Assembly (NCBI GenBank): GCA_006386115.1
Contig: VFIW01000170.1
Location: 1-62,464 of the forward strand
Source: Globisporangium splendens
Lineage: Eukaryota; Oomycota; Peronosporomycetes; Pythiales; Pythiaceae
Length of the DNA stretch: 62,464 bases
Direction of reading: 5' to 3'
Under the pieces are notes generated by a model that worked only from the letters and a program-made list of their open reading frames with translations, was not told where the DNA came from and searched no databases. Position numbers and translations under genes: made by a program. Shown one piece after another: positions 62,097 through 62,464 of the stretch; position 1 is the stretch's first letter; the number at the start of each line of letters is the position of its first letter.

Positions 62097-62464
62097 ATGA
62101 TGAATACCACATGCCTGCAGAGACCGCAAGTGGTGAGTCAATCTCGCCAGTCCAGTGGCGAGAAGGTGAAAGAGCAGAATGGGAAGCTTGCTTCACCAGG
62201 CTCTCGACGACCGAGCTTCAGAAAGAAGCGCGACGTGAAGCAAGAGGAGGACTGCAACTCCTCCAGTGGCACCCGCACGAGTTGTACAAGTCACGACACC
62301 GATTGCAGAGAGCTCTTGTGGGACGAACTGTCGACTGGATCGAGCACGGAGCAGGAGTCGGACGGATGGAGCAATCGAAGTCACTCTCCAGTCGGAAGAT
62401 GCAGTACGGATACTGAGACTCCGACTCCAGTCGAGTTGGTATCTATCTCTCAAGGCGTGTCAAG
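62097..62464 (+). CDS. Unknown Ser/Arg-rich protein, runs off right edge
   Basis: The frame from ATG ATG at 62097 is open to the window end (122 codons). It begins MMNTTCLQRPQVV, continues with a basic part (RRPSFRKKRDVKQEED), then Ser/Thr-rich acidic sequence (ELSTGSSTEQESDGWSN). No domain is recognisable, and the rest lies outside the window. Possibly a disordered N-terminal region of a regulatory protein. Could be chance, but the length and even composition favour coding. Confidence 0.4.
   Translation, partial: MMNTTCLQRPQVVSQSRQSSGEKVKEQNGKLASPGSRRPSFRKKRDVKQEEDCNSSSGTRTSCTSHDTDCRELLWDELSTGSSTEQESDGWSNRSHSPVGRCSTDTETPTPVELVSISQGVS

Noticed and set aside
1..62464. CRISPR arrays, prokaryotic operons or prophage
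   Set aside because: No regularly spaced short repeats; gene structure is eukaryotic with introns and oomycete promoters.
1..62464. tRNA or rRNA genes
   Set aside because: I saw no convincing cloverleaf or conserved rRNA segment; a covariance search would be needed to exclude them fully.

Overview
The window reads as nuclear DNA of an oomycete, probably a Phytophthora/Pythium relative. The signs are: short introns (about 62-85 bp) in COX15 and a Nudix gene; otherwise intronless GC-rich genes; oomycete initiator-type core promoters (TCAYTYY followed by CAWT-like bases) 15-70 bp before start codons; an AA17-type lytic polysaccharide monooxygenase, a family typical of oomycetes; SHAQKYF-type MYB factors; a Crinkler-type kinase fragment; and chromodomain Ty3/gypsy retrotransposons. 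No prokaryotic organisation is present.

Left part (1-21 kb), mostly single-copy or locally duplicated host genes. A COX15 (heme A synthase) gene runs off the left edge on the minus strand. Then come a secreted subtilisin-like protease, a secreted START-like protein with a truncated, possibly retroposed copy 2 kb downstream, a sugar transporter (copy 1 of 3), a secreted AA17-type LPMO with a long acidic repeat-bearing tail (minus strand), and three tandem SHAQKYF MYB genes, the middle of which looks frameshifted at its N-terminus.

Central part (21.2-46.7 kb), a nested transposon island. A gag/retropepsin fragment is cut by Ty3/gypsy element E1 (22387-29560, minus strand). Next lie a partial inverted LTR and a 5'-truncated transposase-like ORF. 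Element E2 (31611-46699, plus strand, 5-bp TSD GCGTG) sits in a Ser/Gly/Val-repeat host sequence and is itself interrupted by E3 (37813-45432, minus strand). All three elements carry gag with a CCHC knuckle, and pol with protease-RT-RNase H-integrase-chromodomain. In E1 and E2, gag and pol are joined by what looks like a complete -1 frameshift signal (A AAA AAC, 8-nt spacer, hairpin with a compensatory pair change). All three also carry a roughly 355-residue antisense ORF overlapping the 3' end of pol, with its own initiator-like element next to its ATG. This antisense coiled-coil protein is the best candidate here for an undescribed system.

Right part (46.7-62.4 kb). A Crinkler-type kinase-domain remnant is followed by a large palindrome (arms about 2.14 kb, spacer 1.27 kb) carrying two almost identical head-to-head sugar transporter genes. 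Then come a fusion protein with PH, NTF2-like, C2 and MAP-kinase (TEY) regions and a convergent four-exon Nudix hydrolase. After 3.1 kb without a convincing gene, an unknown ORF runs off the right edge.

Limits: boundaries of LTRs and exons were read by eye and may be off by a base or two. No alignment or structure prediction was run.
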